Below are positions 48,280 to 58,772 of a DNA stretch of 64,000 nt, one piece after another (positions within the stretch are counted from its first letter, which is position 1; every line of letters starts with the position of its first letter). Origin of the DNA: Clitoria ternatea (Eukaryota > Streptophyta > Magnoliopsida > Fabales > Fabaceae); assembly GCA_037962975.1 (NCBI GenBank), contig CM075673.1, positions 163,080,667 to 163,144,666 on the forward strand, read 5' to 3'. A model generated the notes under the pieces. The model saw nothing but the letters and a program-made list of their open reading frames with translations. It had not been told where the DNA came from and did not search any database. The position numbers and the translations under genes are program-made.

Positions 48280-49953
48280 TCATTTTAGAGAACTAGGTAC
48301 CCATTTTATGTTGGGTCCTTTAAGGTTAGTTTGTGGGAATGTTCCTTTGGGAACCCACACCTTTCTTAAGACCTTTGGTCCTAGTTTCCTAACACTGCAC
48401 TTATATGCACTATGTCCTTTGGTACCACAATGATTGCATTTCATAAAAGGTGAGGAGGATTTGCTTGGTGGTGCAAAGAAGTTTTTGTAGTGCTTCTCCA
48501 TTTTATGATTACTATGTTCTTGGTCATATCCTAGACCGGTTTTACTAAACATGCATTTTTGTTGCCCAAGTAGGATATTCAAATTATCTCTTCCATTAGT
48601 AAATTTCTCTAGTGTCCTATTTAGGTCTTCAACCTTGGTTTCTAACACAATGCACTTCTTTGCAAAATCACAAGGTTTATCCCTAGAGCATGTTTGAACT
48701 TTCTCTAGTTCTTCTTTTAAGCTCTCATTTTCTTTACATACTTCCATGAGATGCAATTCGAGAGTATCACTAGTTTTCCTAGATGCTTTGAGTTTACTAG
48801 AGATTTTTGTAAATTTATCATATAATTCCTCAAATGCATCTAACAGCTCATTTTTATCTAGGTCAAGAAGATTTACCTCATTTTCCTCTTCTTGATGATT
48901 TGCCATTAAGCAAAGATTGGCTTGCTCATCTTCCGAGTCGTCGGAGCTGCTCACATCATTCTCATCCCAAGCAATATAGGCTCTTCTTCTTCTTTGTTTG
49001 TCCTTGCCCTTCTTTTTGAGGTTTGGACAATCGGCTTTGAAGTGCCCTTCCTTGCCACATTCAAAACAGTTGGGTGAGGGAGAGTTTTCTTTAGTGATAG
49101 GTTTCTTACCTGAGCTTTTGAAGCTTCTTTGGAAGCGTTTGCCTTTCATGAATTTCCCGAAGCGTTTCACAAATAGTCCAAATTCTTCTTCTTCATCAAG
49201 TTCACTTCCGGATTCTTCTTCTTCATTTGTGGAAGTAGCCTTGAGAGCAAGACCCTTTTTCTTGGAAGATTTTTCTTCCTCTTCCGCCATCTTTAATTCT
49301 TTCAGCTCTTGTTCTTGTTCCTGCAACTTACCAAATAAAGTGGCGAGAGACATTTCGTTTATGCTAGGAGATTGTTTGATGGCAGTAACTAGCGGTTGCC
49401 ATTCTCTGTTAAGACTTTTCAACACTTTATGAATGAGTTCTTTGTTAGTGTAAGTCTTTCCAAGTGTAATGAGTTGATTAATGATGAGAGTAAACCTTTT
49501 TTGCATATCAACAATCGATTCATGAGAGTTTAATCTAAAGCATTCATATTGACTAGTAAGAGTACTAATCTTTGAGTCCTTTACATCATTAGTGCCTTCA
49601 TGGGTTACTTGAAGAGTATCCCACATTTCCTTAGCAGTTTGGCATGTCATTATCCTAAAAAATTCATCTTGACCTAAAGACATAGTAATAAGATTTTTGG
49701 CCTTGTAGCCATATTGGACTTTCTTTTCTTCTTCGCTTGTCCATTCATCTATAGGTTTTTCAACATTCTTGCTATCTATAGTATGCATTGGTATATAGGG
49801 ACCATTTTCAATGGTATTCCATATTCTCAAGTCAATTGATTGAATGAAGATTTTCATTCTTTCTTTCCAAAACGCATACCCTTCCCCATTGAAAGCGGGA
49901 GGTCTATTTATCGCACCACCCTCGGGAAAAACATTTTGAGAACTTGAGGCCAT
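48280..49953 (-). CDS. gag: copia gag polyprotein of the SIRE-like element
   Basis: 557 codons from the ATG at 49953 (MASSSQNVFP), directly after the primer-binding site. N-terminal half has NRPPAFNGEGYAFWKERMKI, then AKEMWDTLQVTHEGT and SKISTLTSQYECFRL, the UBN2-type copia gag domain. A CCHC zinc knuckle CFECGKEGHFKADC lies in the middle and a second, CNHCGTKGHSAYKC, near the C-terminus, with a coiled-coil-like Lys/Glu-rich stretch between them. It forms the capsid and binds RNA. The stop TGA at 48280-48282 overlaps the start of the pol frame. No internal stop. Confidence 0.95.
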   Translation of the reverse strand: MASSSQNVFPEGGAINRPPAFNGEGYAFWKERMKIFIQSIDLRIWNTIENGPYIPMHTIDSKNVEKPIDEWTSEEEKKVQYGYKAKNLITMSLGQDEFFRIMTCQTAKEMWDTLQVTHEGTNDVKDSKISTLTSQYECFRLNSHESIVDMQKRFTLIINQLITLGKTYTNKELIHKVLKSLNREWQPLVTAIKQSPSINEMSLATLFGKLQEQEQELKELKMAEEEEKSSKKKGLALKATSTNEEEESGSELDEEEEFGLFVKRFGKFMKGKRFQRSFKSSGKKPITKENSPSPNCFECGKEGHFKADCPNLKKKGKDKQRRRRAYIAWDENDVSSSDDSEDEQANLCLMANHQEEENEVNLLDLDKNELLDAFEELYDKFTKISSKLKASRKTSDTLELHLMEVCKENESLKEELEKVQTCSRDKPCDFAKKCIVLETKVEDLNRTLEKFTNGRDNLNILLGQQKCMFSKTGLGYDQEHSNHKMEKHYKNFFAPPSKSSSPFMKCNHCGTKGHSAYKCSVRKLGPKVLRKVWVPKGTFPQTNLKGPNIKWVPSSLK

Positions 49954-49995
49954 TTAATCTCTTGAAGCTGTTAAGCTTGATCTACCAAGAGTCAA

Positions 49996-50007
49996 GCTCT
50001 GATACCA
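49996..50007 (-). other. Primer-binding site of the SIRE-like element (initiator Met tRNA)
   Basis: TGGTATCAGAGC on the minus strand, complementary to the 3' end of plant initiator tRNA-Met as is usual for copia. Separated from the LTR by 2 bp. Confidence 0.9.
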
Positions 50008-50788
50008 CTTGTTGTTCAAGTGGCCTCAATACTCAAGAGGGGGGTGAATTGAGTTATAAAACTTTTGCTTGGAATGCCTTTGAAATTGATTTCTATAACC
50101 GAGTTTATGAGATTATGCAAGTGAAAGCAAGTAACAATGATATGCAATGCACTACAAGAGGTAAGTGTTGTTGAGGCAACTTAGCAAACACTTGGTGTGC
50201 AATATCTAAAGTATAGCAAATTAAGCAAGTTCAAGTATGTTCTTTCTCAACCAAACAATACCAATCAACAGATATGCAATGTATGGAAGTAAAAGAGTAA
50301 GGAAGAGAAGCTTGCAAACCGATGTAACGAGTTCCACCCAATCCGGTGTACGTCTCGCCTCTAAGCAACCCACTTAGAGGATTTTCCACTATTGTAGATT
50401 AGAGATACAACTTTGAGCAATTGCGGCTTCCTAGTGTCCCACACTCAAGAACCCAATCCTCACAAGTACAAGGGCAACCCACCCAATCTCTCAATCTCAC
50501 AATATCCCAAAGGTTGAGTCCACAACCTTTGTAACCACTCAATCCTAGAGTGAACAACCACTCAACCTAGAGTGAATAACTTTGTGTGTTTGGAGTTTGT
50601 GTTTACAATCAATATGCTCTCTTAATAGAGCAGATATACAAGTGAAAAGCTCTCCAAATTCTAATCTCTCAAGATGAGAGGATATACAATTGAAAGTACA
50701 AAAATGCAAGAGATAGGCTTACAAAGCACAAAATAGAGCTCTGAATTGTTGCTACTTGGTTGTGTATTTGTGCTTGTCTTCCTCTTCA

Positions 50789-50795
50789 ATTTATA
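50789..50795 (-). promoter_or_regulatory. TATA box in the 5' LTR (likely gag-pol promoter)
   Basis: Same TATAAAT as in the 3' LTR, followed on the minus strand by transcribed leader, PBS and gag. Confidence 0.7.
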
Positions 50796-50914
50796 GACCT
50801 AAGATTGCTGTTGAAGAGTGCCCTAGTCCCTCATAGCCGTTGCAGTTAGTGGAGATTTGAAGAATGGTGGAGACATGACCTGGTTTCCCACTTAAATCTG
50901 TTTTTCCACTATCG

Positions 50915-51321
50915 TAATCGATTACACCCTCGCGTTGTAATCGATTAGCTTCAAGTCAGAGAGTAACTAATCGATTATCTCATTACCTGTAATCGATTAG
51001 CATCTTGTATCTGATGCATTTAATTTGTCTTCGCAGCATCCTAATCGATTAGCATGTCTTGCAATCGATTACCTTAAATTCCAGTGGCTTCCTAATCGAT
51101 TATATGGCTCTCTTAATCGATTAGCATGTGTGCCTGATGCATTTTAATTCCATTTTTGATTGCTGTAATCGATTAGTCTCAAGTGTGCAATCGATTATCT
51201 TAATTCCAGTGAGTATCTAATCGATTGTGTGGCTTCCTTAATCGATTATCTTCAACTCTGATGCAATTTCTTCCAAGACAGAAAGCTTCTAATCGATTAG
51301 CATCTATGGCCTAATCGATTA
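50915..51321. repeat. AATCGATT motif array in 5' LTR U3 (14 copies)
   Basis: Counterpart of 42319-42725. Confidence 0.95.
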
Positions 51322-51440
51322 GCTTCGCTGTTTCTTCAATTCTGATTTCATGTCTTTGTTTTTGCATTGTTTCTTCAAGAGTACTTGTCATTATCAAAAT
51401 CCTTGCACATCTTTTGGACCTGTTAATATATTCAAACACA

Positions 51441-51445
51441 CATTT
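51441..51445. repeat. Target-site duplication (right), CATTT
   Basis: Second copy of the 5-bp duplication; the LINE reading frame resumes directly after it. Confidence 0.9.
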
Positions 51446-52450
51446 TGTTTACGAAGGCAAGTAAGGATCAAGTTGGAATAATTACGAATTGTTTTGACAC
51501 TCGGGTCAAGCAATTAGCTATGAGAAATCCAGAGTGTTCTTTTCCCATAATGTGCATTGGGAGAGAAGAGACAACATAGGTAAATGGTTTTTGTCGGGAT
51601 TTTGAGAACCTCGGATCTGGGGGGTTATTTAGGAGTGTCGCTGCTGCATTCTCGTAGCTCAAAGACTCATTTTAAATTTAATCATCTATTAGATGAAGTT
51701 AATAGGAAGTTAAGCTCATGGAAGGAGAGAAAATTTCTCTTTTGCAGGAAGAATGACGTTGATTAAATCTGTGTTAGAAAGATGTCATCTTTACACTATG
51801 CAATTTGTCCCTATGTCGTTGAGAATATGTGATGAGATGGATAAAAATGCAGAAGCTTTTTTTAGGGTGAAGTGGACTGTAGCAGGCGCCTTCATACGGT
51901 GAGTTGGAACCAAATTTGCAAGCCGAAGGCTAATGGTGATTTAGGCCATCGATCAGCAAGGGCAATTAACCAAGTTGATAGAGAGTAATGAAGGAGAAGG
52001 ATGCCCTTTGGGCCTAAGTTATTAGGGCTAAATATAATTGTAACCGTGTCATTCAAACTGTTACTCCTACGCTGAATGCCTCATCACTAAATCTGGCTTA
52101 AGATGGTGGAACATGTTTTGCTGAGCTTGGGCAATCGGGCTGAATCATCGTTCTGGAGTGATCCATGGTGACTGTGACTAATGAAGGTATAGATGGTAAT
52201 TGTTTGGTTGAAGACATGCTGCTTCCAAATGGAGACTAGGATATTGATAGATTGGAGGTGGTGCTACCACATGTATTGAAGGTTTCTTTCCTAGGAGTAT
52301 GGAGATTTGGTTGAGGGCCAATCTTAAATCCCGAGTATGTAAGGGTAAGATGCCATGGCGTATTTTATTTGGAGTCACAATTGATGTCTTATAGGAACAG
52401 AGGAAGACGATTGTTTGTGGGGGTGAGATGATGAATCAAGCGACAGTGCA
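51441..52450 (+). mobile_element. Dead LINE (L1-type), 3' part
   Basis: Continues the LINE after the SIRE-like insertion, starting with the second copy of the CATTT target site. Reads FTKASKDQVGIITNCFDT, then (after frameshifts) RVFFSHNVHWERRDNIGKW, RENFSFAGRMTLIKSVLERC and VSWNQICKPKANGDLG, all typical of the RT thumb and downstream part of plant L1 ORF2. The 3' end is not defined; no poly-A tail or target duplication was recognised. Confidence 0.8.
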
Positions 52451-53763
52451 GGAAGTGGTCAGGTCCAGAATGAGAGAGATCCCAATTCATCATCACACCA
52501 TTATCAACAATTCACCCTATCGCTCATGATTATCGACACATGTTTATCATTCAATCATCATTAATTTTAAATATACAACCCAATATATTCATTCATAATT
52601 CATGCATTTAATATATATCATTGGCCCTTGCTTGGAATCAAGGATCCCATGTAGTTTCCTTATTCCGGTCTTGTTTTGGAATCCAACCTACAATTAAAAA
52701 CATATCGACACTCATCGATTAATCAACTGCTCACCGATTCTAATACATTAAACTTAATCCTAACTACCCGGAAACCCTAAACCTTACTAATTACTTCAAT
52801 TTCACATAATGATAGGTTCAGAAGTTTCAACTTATCGAACGCTTAATGACGAGGGTTTTGGAGAGTGGTTCAAAGTTTTGGCAACACCCATGATTTCTGA
52901 CATCGCCTACGACCATGGAATTAAGGAAAATGAGATGGAATTGAAGAATTGGTGTAACGCCCTGACCACTTTCCAGGAATTAACGAGTCTCCCCATAAAC
53001 CAATATGAGACTTTCTAGTGTGCTTTGTCCTCAATCACACACTTCCCGAGAAGTTTTCAATAGGTCACCCATATTAGAATTTCTCCAAGTTAAGCATGCT
53101 TAACCTTGGAGTCCTTAAGTGATGGACTATCGAAAAGCAAATGCATTTGTTGGTATAGGTAGTACGAATTAATTCATTTAAGTTATCTTTGACTGTATTA
53201 AGTTATCCTTTAAATTATCTCCACTCAACAACGCCAGAATGTCACAATTAGGACTAACCACCCATATGGGTCCTTTGAAAACCTACCTTGAACAAGTGGA
53301 TTTTGAAGAAGTTTTGTCGTCCAAGCTTCTCTTACACACGTGGAGAAGAAGAAAAATGGAAGCTTGGTTCCCTTGAGCTTTACATGCATGCATGTGGAGA
53401 GGGAAGGGGGGGGGGGAATGAGGTGAGAGATTTCTTGCCTTAACAATGGTGGAAGAAAGAAGAAGTGGTGAAGATAGGTGATGGAGAGTGGTAGTATGGT
53501 CAAGAGAGAGACGAGAGAGTTTTTGTCATTTCCTTTCTTTCTTTTGTTTAAGAGGGTAAAAATGATTAAGTCAATTTTACATTGTTAGAGGTAACTTGGT
53601 CCTTTTACTCGTTTGGTTAACCCTTGAACCAGATTAACCATTTTGATTTAGTTTTGACCCGAGGCTAACTTAATGCTCATTTATCCTACCCTACCAATTT
53701 ATAATTAATAACCTAATTAATTATCGATTATCTTAACCAATAAATTTAAATTGAGACGTTACA
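52451..53763 (-). mobile_element. LTR-like non-coding segment with TGTAACGTCTC start
   Basis: Read from 53763 on the minus strand it begins TGTAACGTCTCAATTTAAAT, a typical gypsy-type LTR start. It continues through CT-rich leader-like sequence (ACTCTCTCGTCTCTCTCTTG). A Cassandra-like LTR (52953-53246) interrupts it. The other boundary is unclear. A short frame at 52809-52950 (LNDEGFGEWFKVLATP) was not recognised. An 11-base G run lies at 53406-53416. Confidence 0.4.
52953..53246 (-). mobile_element. Cassandra-like LTR with 5S rRNA-like block (copy 2)
   Basis: 294 bp from TGTAACGCCCTG to AATGTCACA. The minus strand carries a 5S rRNA-like block. On the plus strand: CACTTCCCGAGAAGTTTT, GGTCACCCATATTAGAA, CAAGTTAAGCATGCTTAACC and TTGGTATAGGTAG. 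Flanks ATTGG and ATTAG may be a decayed 5-bp target duplication. Same orientation as copy 1 at 10556-11046. A single LTR is visible, so it is a probable solo LTR. Confidence 0.7.
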
Positions 53764-54879
53764 ATTTTTTGTTTTCTTTTCAAAATATTATTTTTAGAAA
53801 TTCTAAAAATTATTTTAATTAATTTCTTTTATTTATTCAAATTTTTAAATTGTTATAGAGTGTGAATCATGATTAAGAAAATTCAAAAGTTTATTTAAAC
53901 ATTATAAAATGTACCATGAATTAAATATCAAATAATTTTTTAAATTGATTACTTTCTTCATATTATTTTATTCAAAAATAAGTTGTGTTCCTAATTTTAT
54001 ATTCTTAATGATAAATAAATAACATATTGTTTTAATGACAAGTGATTGTTTTTTTTATTATAGGCATTTATATCATAAAAATAGATAGTGGGTTTTATTG
54101 TAATTTTTTTTATAATCACATATGATACCAGGTTACTATGTTATACCATTCAACTTCATATAAGATATTAGGTTAGTAAGCTATTTGTTAAATCTGAATA
54201 AAATCAAAAGTGAATGTTGAATCTTTATCTCATGTTAGACTTTAATACAATTATTTGATTGATATAATAAAAATAATTGTAGAATCATTCTAATTATATT
54301 CTTTAAATATTTTTATAGAGCACACACAAATAAAAAGGATTTTACTTCTATAAAAGATATATAAAATTATATCAATATAAATAGTTTTCATAGTAGCATA
54401 CTCAAAATAATTTAATTTTGTATTTCATTTTTGTCATATTTTTAAAGAAAATACTTCTTTGAAATTTAATTCAACAATATTTATTAATAAATATTGTTAA
54501 TATTCAAAATACTCATTTTAAAATTTATACCATAAAATTATGTAAAATATTTTTTCTTATAATTATCTTCATTTTTTATATTATTTTTAAATTTAACATG
54601 TAAAAATATTTTAAAAAATAAATACAACCTATACAAGACACACGATATATCTGCCAATAATAACACTACCTGATATACCCTCTCCAATTCCTCACAATTA
54701 ATTTACCTAAAATAATACAACAGATCAAAACCTAAATCATAAATAATAAATATCTCGATAACAGATTGCCACCCAATTTTTGTTTTTGGTACATAATTGC
54801 CACCCAATTTGACATAAATCCCCAACAAGAAAAAACTGAGTAATTACGGAGAATTATCAAAATAAATCAGGATCATAAT

Positions 54880-54920
<41 letters not shown>

Positions 54921-55455
54921 TTGGGAACTTTATAACCTGATTTAATTTGACCTAATTTATTTAATAAATTAAGTACTTTTTCAAAACCTATTTAATAAAA
55001 TGGCTGTGTTTGAATTTTTGAACATATTTTATTATTTTGTCAGACTAATCATTTTAAGATGTATGTTATTTATAAAATAATTAAAAAATAATTATATATT
55101 CTAATTTATAAATACACATTATATTTCCAATAAATATAATTTATAAATTAAAATAAAAATAGTTAAAATTACTTTTAATATGTAAAATTAATAACTAAAA
55201 ATATATTTTATGTAAGTTATTAACATTTTGGTGATTTATTGATTTGTTCAAGAGATAAATTCATTGATCCATTTAATATAACCTGTTGGGCTTTGTATTA
55301 CCTTTAATACAAAATAAGGTTTTTATATAGTCCAAAATAGAGTTATGTTAAACTTGAAAATATAACTCATGTCAAATAATAATTAAGACTTAGGCTACAC
55401 AAATAAAAAGAGTGAGACCAAATAGACTCTCAACTAACATTGCAATAGTTGACAT
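53764..55455. other. AT-rich intergenic sequence
   Basis: No gene seen. Very AT-rich, with a (TA)n run at 54883-54917. Confidence 0.7.
54883..54917. repeat. (TA)n microsatellite
   Basis: Perfect dinucleotide run. Confidence 0.95.
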
Positions 55456-57540
55456 ATTGTAACATCCTAATTTAAAATTATTGAGATAAACTAAAGATTC
55501 AAGAACTAGATGAAATAATTTAAATAGACTAAGTCCAATCAATTAAATTAATTCACTTTAATTTTTTTCTAAATTTTATTTTCCTATTTCCTTTATTTCC
55601 CAAATTTTCCATTTCTCTCAATTTCTTTTCCCCAATTGTGCCTTTCCACTCACGCGCGTGCTACTTCCTCTTCACAACATCATCAATTTCATCTTGTTCT
55701 TCATCCTCCATGTCATGTTCCCCTCCTCTGAGCCATTAATTTCATGTTGACCCATCAAGGTAAGCATGGGTGCCCTTAATTCCTCTTCTCCTTCTTCTCT
55801 TGGCCATTCATTGAAACCAATTCCTTATCCTTCTTTAGCAGGCTGTGGCTACCATTGAAGGACCCATGGGAAGCTTCAAATGAAAATAATGTTTTTGAGC
55901 TTAAAAGTAAAAGAATTGAAGCTTTGGCTCCCTCCTTGAATATCTCAGCCATGATAGGCATCAACCCATTATTTCCTTTACATTATTTTGACTTTGATTC
56001 ATGTTAAACAACAATTAGAAGTTGAATTCAAAAGAAACTGGAAGGGTTCCAAGTGCTGGAAATGATTCGGAGTGCCGTCAGCAAGCGGTGACGCATTCCA
56101 GTAAGCCGAAATCTATTGAAACTACAACAAACAAACGATTTTAGCTCTGAAATATATAGCTAGTAGCTTAAGGGCTGTTAATATAATTGTTATTAATTTT
56201 TTAGAATTATTAGATTGAGAAAATTGGTGATCGAAAACCAAATTTGGAAGATTAGAACGTGGTTTTAGAATCGAAGTCGTCAATAATGCATGAATTATGA
56301 ATGTATAAAGGAATATAGCTATGTTATGTATAATAATTTATTTGATGTGTTGATAAAAGTTAATGATAATGATGATATATGAGTGAGTTGATGATATATT
56401 TCCTTATTATATCATTATTTATGTCATTCGATGATTATTAGAATTGATTGGAATCCATTCATATGTGTTATTGTTTGATGGATTGATGATAGTGATAGTT
56501 ATTGCATGAGGTTGTAATTAATAAATATGATGTAGATAATGAGAAATTGGAATTGATAATGTGAATTGAAGATGTAAATGGATATGATGCTTAATATTGA
56601 TTATTGAAAATTAGGCATAAGGTTGTCATTGATGACTATGATGTTTTGACGATGATAAATGATTAGAAATGTATGTTGTGCTATGATTAAATAATGGGTT
56701 GTAAGACCCTTAATGATGGTAACCAAGTGGTGACCCTTGGTGATGGTAACCAGGTGGTTCATTGATGATAGATAGTTGTTTGGCATGACATTTACATTTA
56801 GATGCTCACAGGACTGTAAGGGGCCTGTGTGATGTCGACTTAGATGGGAGGGTAACCTTTGGATAGGAACAAACCATGTGGTGGTTTCTTCAGATTACAC
56901 AACCGCCTTTGAGTTGACTCAAGGTCGGCACACAACACCTGAGTTGAGGTGCCACTGTCATTGAGAGTGGCTGGTGTTACAATATGGGTGAGCGGTTCGA
57001 TACCGATAAAAAGATATAAGTTGAAAAAATTTATATATTGTAGTATTAATCTCATCGATGAAGTCGGATCCGCATGCATATGCATTGACATTTAGATTGA
57101 GATTGAAAAGCTATGGGAAACCTATAGACAATGATCTTGAATGTGATTTATTTAGTCTGTGATGATATATAGATATACATTGGTTTTATGTTAAATGGCA
57201 ATTAATATCTTGGTGATGAATTATGATGATTAATATGGTTAGTGCTAGAACTGGATAGAGAGTCGTATATATCGAGGTTTATCCAGTTTAGTATTTGTCA
57301 TTTAACATATATATATGCTCATCCCTAACTATTTTTATTTCAATGGACTTGGATCGAGGAGAGGAATAGGGAATAACTACTATGGATGTTATGTTGATCA
57401 TCGAGAAAGATTAGTGCATGCATGTATATATACTTGTAGAGTTTTGGTGTTATAAGCCCTGGCCGGTTCTTTTGATTGTTGTACATATTTGTATAGTGGA
57501 TTAGGTACCTGATAACCTCATTAGAGGTTTAGAACTATTT

Positions 57541-57578
<38 letters not shown>

Positions 57579-58030
57579 GAGTTATAATGATGACTTGAAT
57601 TGATTATGCCCAAGAATTACAGCTTGTGATGATATGTTATTGAATTGTATTATGGGCAGGTCTTGTTAGATGGCATTAAGCCTAGAACATTATAATTGAT
57701 AAATACATGATGATAAATATAGTGTAGCATTGATGTTGAATGAGTTAGTACATAGAATTGTGATAATTATGCATTAAATAAGGAACTGAACAAACCAAAA
57801 TGAGATCTGTAAGGTGCTGGAACCTCTAGATACAATTGATAGACCCTACATAGTATTTAGAACGTGTGAGAATTGGTTTGGTCCAATTAGGATGAGAAGT
57901 GAATGGTTTGATTACTTGAAATGGCATAAATGCGTTTTTGTGCATCTCTCTCTCTCTTTTGAGAATTTTTGTGTACGGATAGGACCAACAGGTCATAAGT
58001 AATGTGAAATAACTTGTGTTAAAATTTCGT
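55456..58030 (+). mobile_element. Putative LTR-type non-coding repeat
   Basis: Begins TGTAACATCCTAATTTAAAA, a gypsy-type LTR start, followed by a CT-rich leader-like stretch (55600-55740) and long non-coding sequence with many TGATGAT words. A GGTGTTACA at 56970-56978 may be an end. The remainder (57400-57700) has blocks such as GTTATAAGCCCTGGCCGG that look like LTR sequence too. Boundaries are not established. Confidence 0.35.
57543..57572. repeat. (TA)n microsatellite
   Basis: Perfect dinucleotide run inside the LTR-like repeat. Confidence 0.95.
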
Positions 58031-58772
58031 AGCATTCATAGGTCAAACAGACAAGTTAGGGTATATCGAAGTTAGCTGATGACCAAAATTCTACATAATT
58101 CTACATTTTGTTTGTCTGCTAACCGATTACAAATTATATAATTGATTACAAGGCTACACCCTGACACATAAGTTGTTGGTACTTGATTACACTGGAGGTA
58201 TAATCAATTACTTAGTAACTTTTGACCCCTATATGATTCAGGAAAAGGGTTTGTGTTCCACTTAACTTCCGCCTAGCCTTCTAGGTTAATTTAACTAATG
58301 TTTGAGGTATTCGAACAACTATATTGGGTTATGAAAAATCTAAAAAATTTACTCTTTATTTTTATATATGTACTACAACCTTTAATGGTATTAAAACATA
58401 AGGTACTCACATATATACAATTAATTAATAGGGTTTATAATTAATAAATACATAATTCGTTATCAATGGCATTTCTTCGAAAAATTCACACTAAGAGCAT
58501 TAAAACTTTATGATACATTAATTATTATTAATTAAACAAGGTAAAACTATACACTCCTATCTGAAATTCTGAATCCAGCACAGGTGGCATTAATTAACAC
58601 AACACAACACATACCTATGAACTTCAATAATGGGGAGAACATCTAGAAACATCCCAGCTCACGCCCATCTTAAGATGATACATCATCTTTTATTTGTCAC
58701 ATAAATATATACAATAGACACGTACGTACATGATGAGGTTTTTATGTATTCAGAAATATCACATGACATATT
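58031..58772. other. Spacer downstream of the MLP-like gene
   Basis: No ORF. Contains diverged paired motifs ACCGATTACA, ATTGATTACA, TTGATTACA and ATCAATTAC at 58120-58215, resembling decayed relatives of the AATCGATT pairs. 58690-58772 is probably MLP 3' UTR. Confidence 0.5.
58689..58694 (-). terminator. Candidate polyadenylation signal of the MLP-like gene
   Basis: AATAAA on the minus strand about 80 nt after the stop codon. Confidence 0.4.

Larger units (their letters stand above)
41414..51440 (-). mobile_element. SIRE/Maximus-type copia retrotransposon, apparently complete
   Basis: Minus orientation. 5' LTR 50010-51440, PBS 49996-50007, gag 48280-49953, pol 45204-48272, third ORF 43430-44416 with an upstream start at 44552, PPT 42845-42859, 3' LTR 41414-42844. 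Both LTRs are 1431 bp with TG...CA ends. The only difference I noticed is A at 41444 against G at 50040. Flanking CATTT occurs on both sides (41409-41413 and 51441-51445). Near-identical LTRs and uninterrupted pol imply a recent insertion. It sits inside a LINE. Confidence 0.95.
50010..51440 (-). repeat. 5' LTR of the SIRE-like element (1431 bp)
   Basis: Coordinates are offset by exactly 8596 bp from the other LTR. Next to the primer-binding site, so this is the promoter-bearing LTR. Confidence 0.95.

Noticed and set aside
48998..49432. Plus-strand frame of 144 codons opposite gag
   Set aside because: Antisense shadow of the gag zinc-knuckle and Ser/Glu-rich region.
52809..52950. Plus-strand frame with LNDEGFGEWFKVLATP as a gene
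   Set aside because: It runs into the Cassandra-like LTR, is under 50 codons, and I could not place it in a family.
55456..56978. A defined solo LTR from TGTAACATCC to GGTGTTACA
   Set aside because: The end is a single weak match, no target duplication was found, and similar non-coding sequence continues beyond it. Only a loose repeat call was kept.
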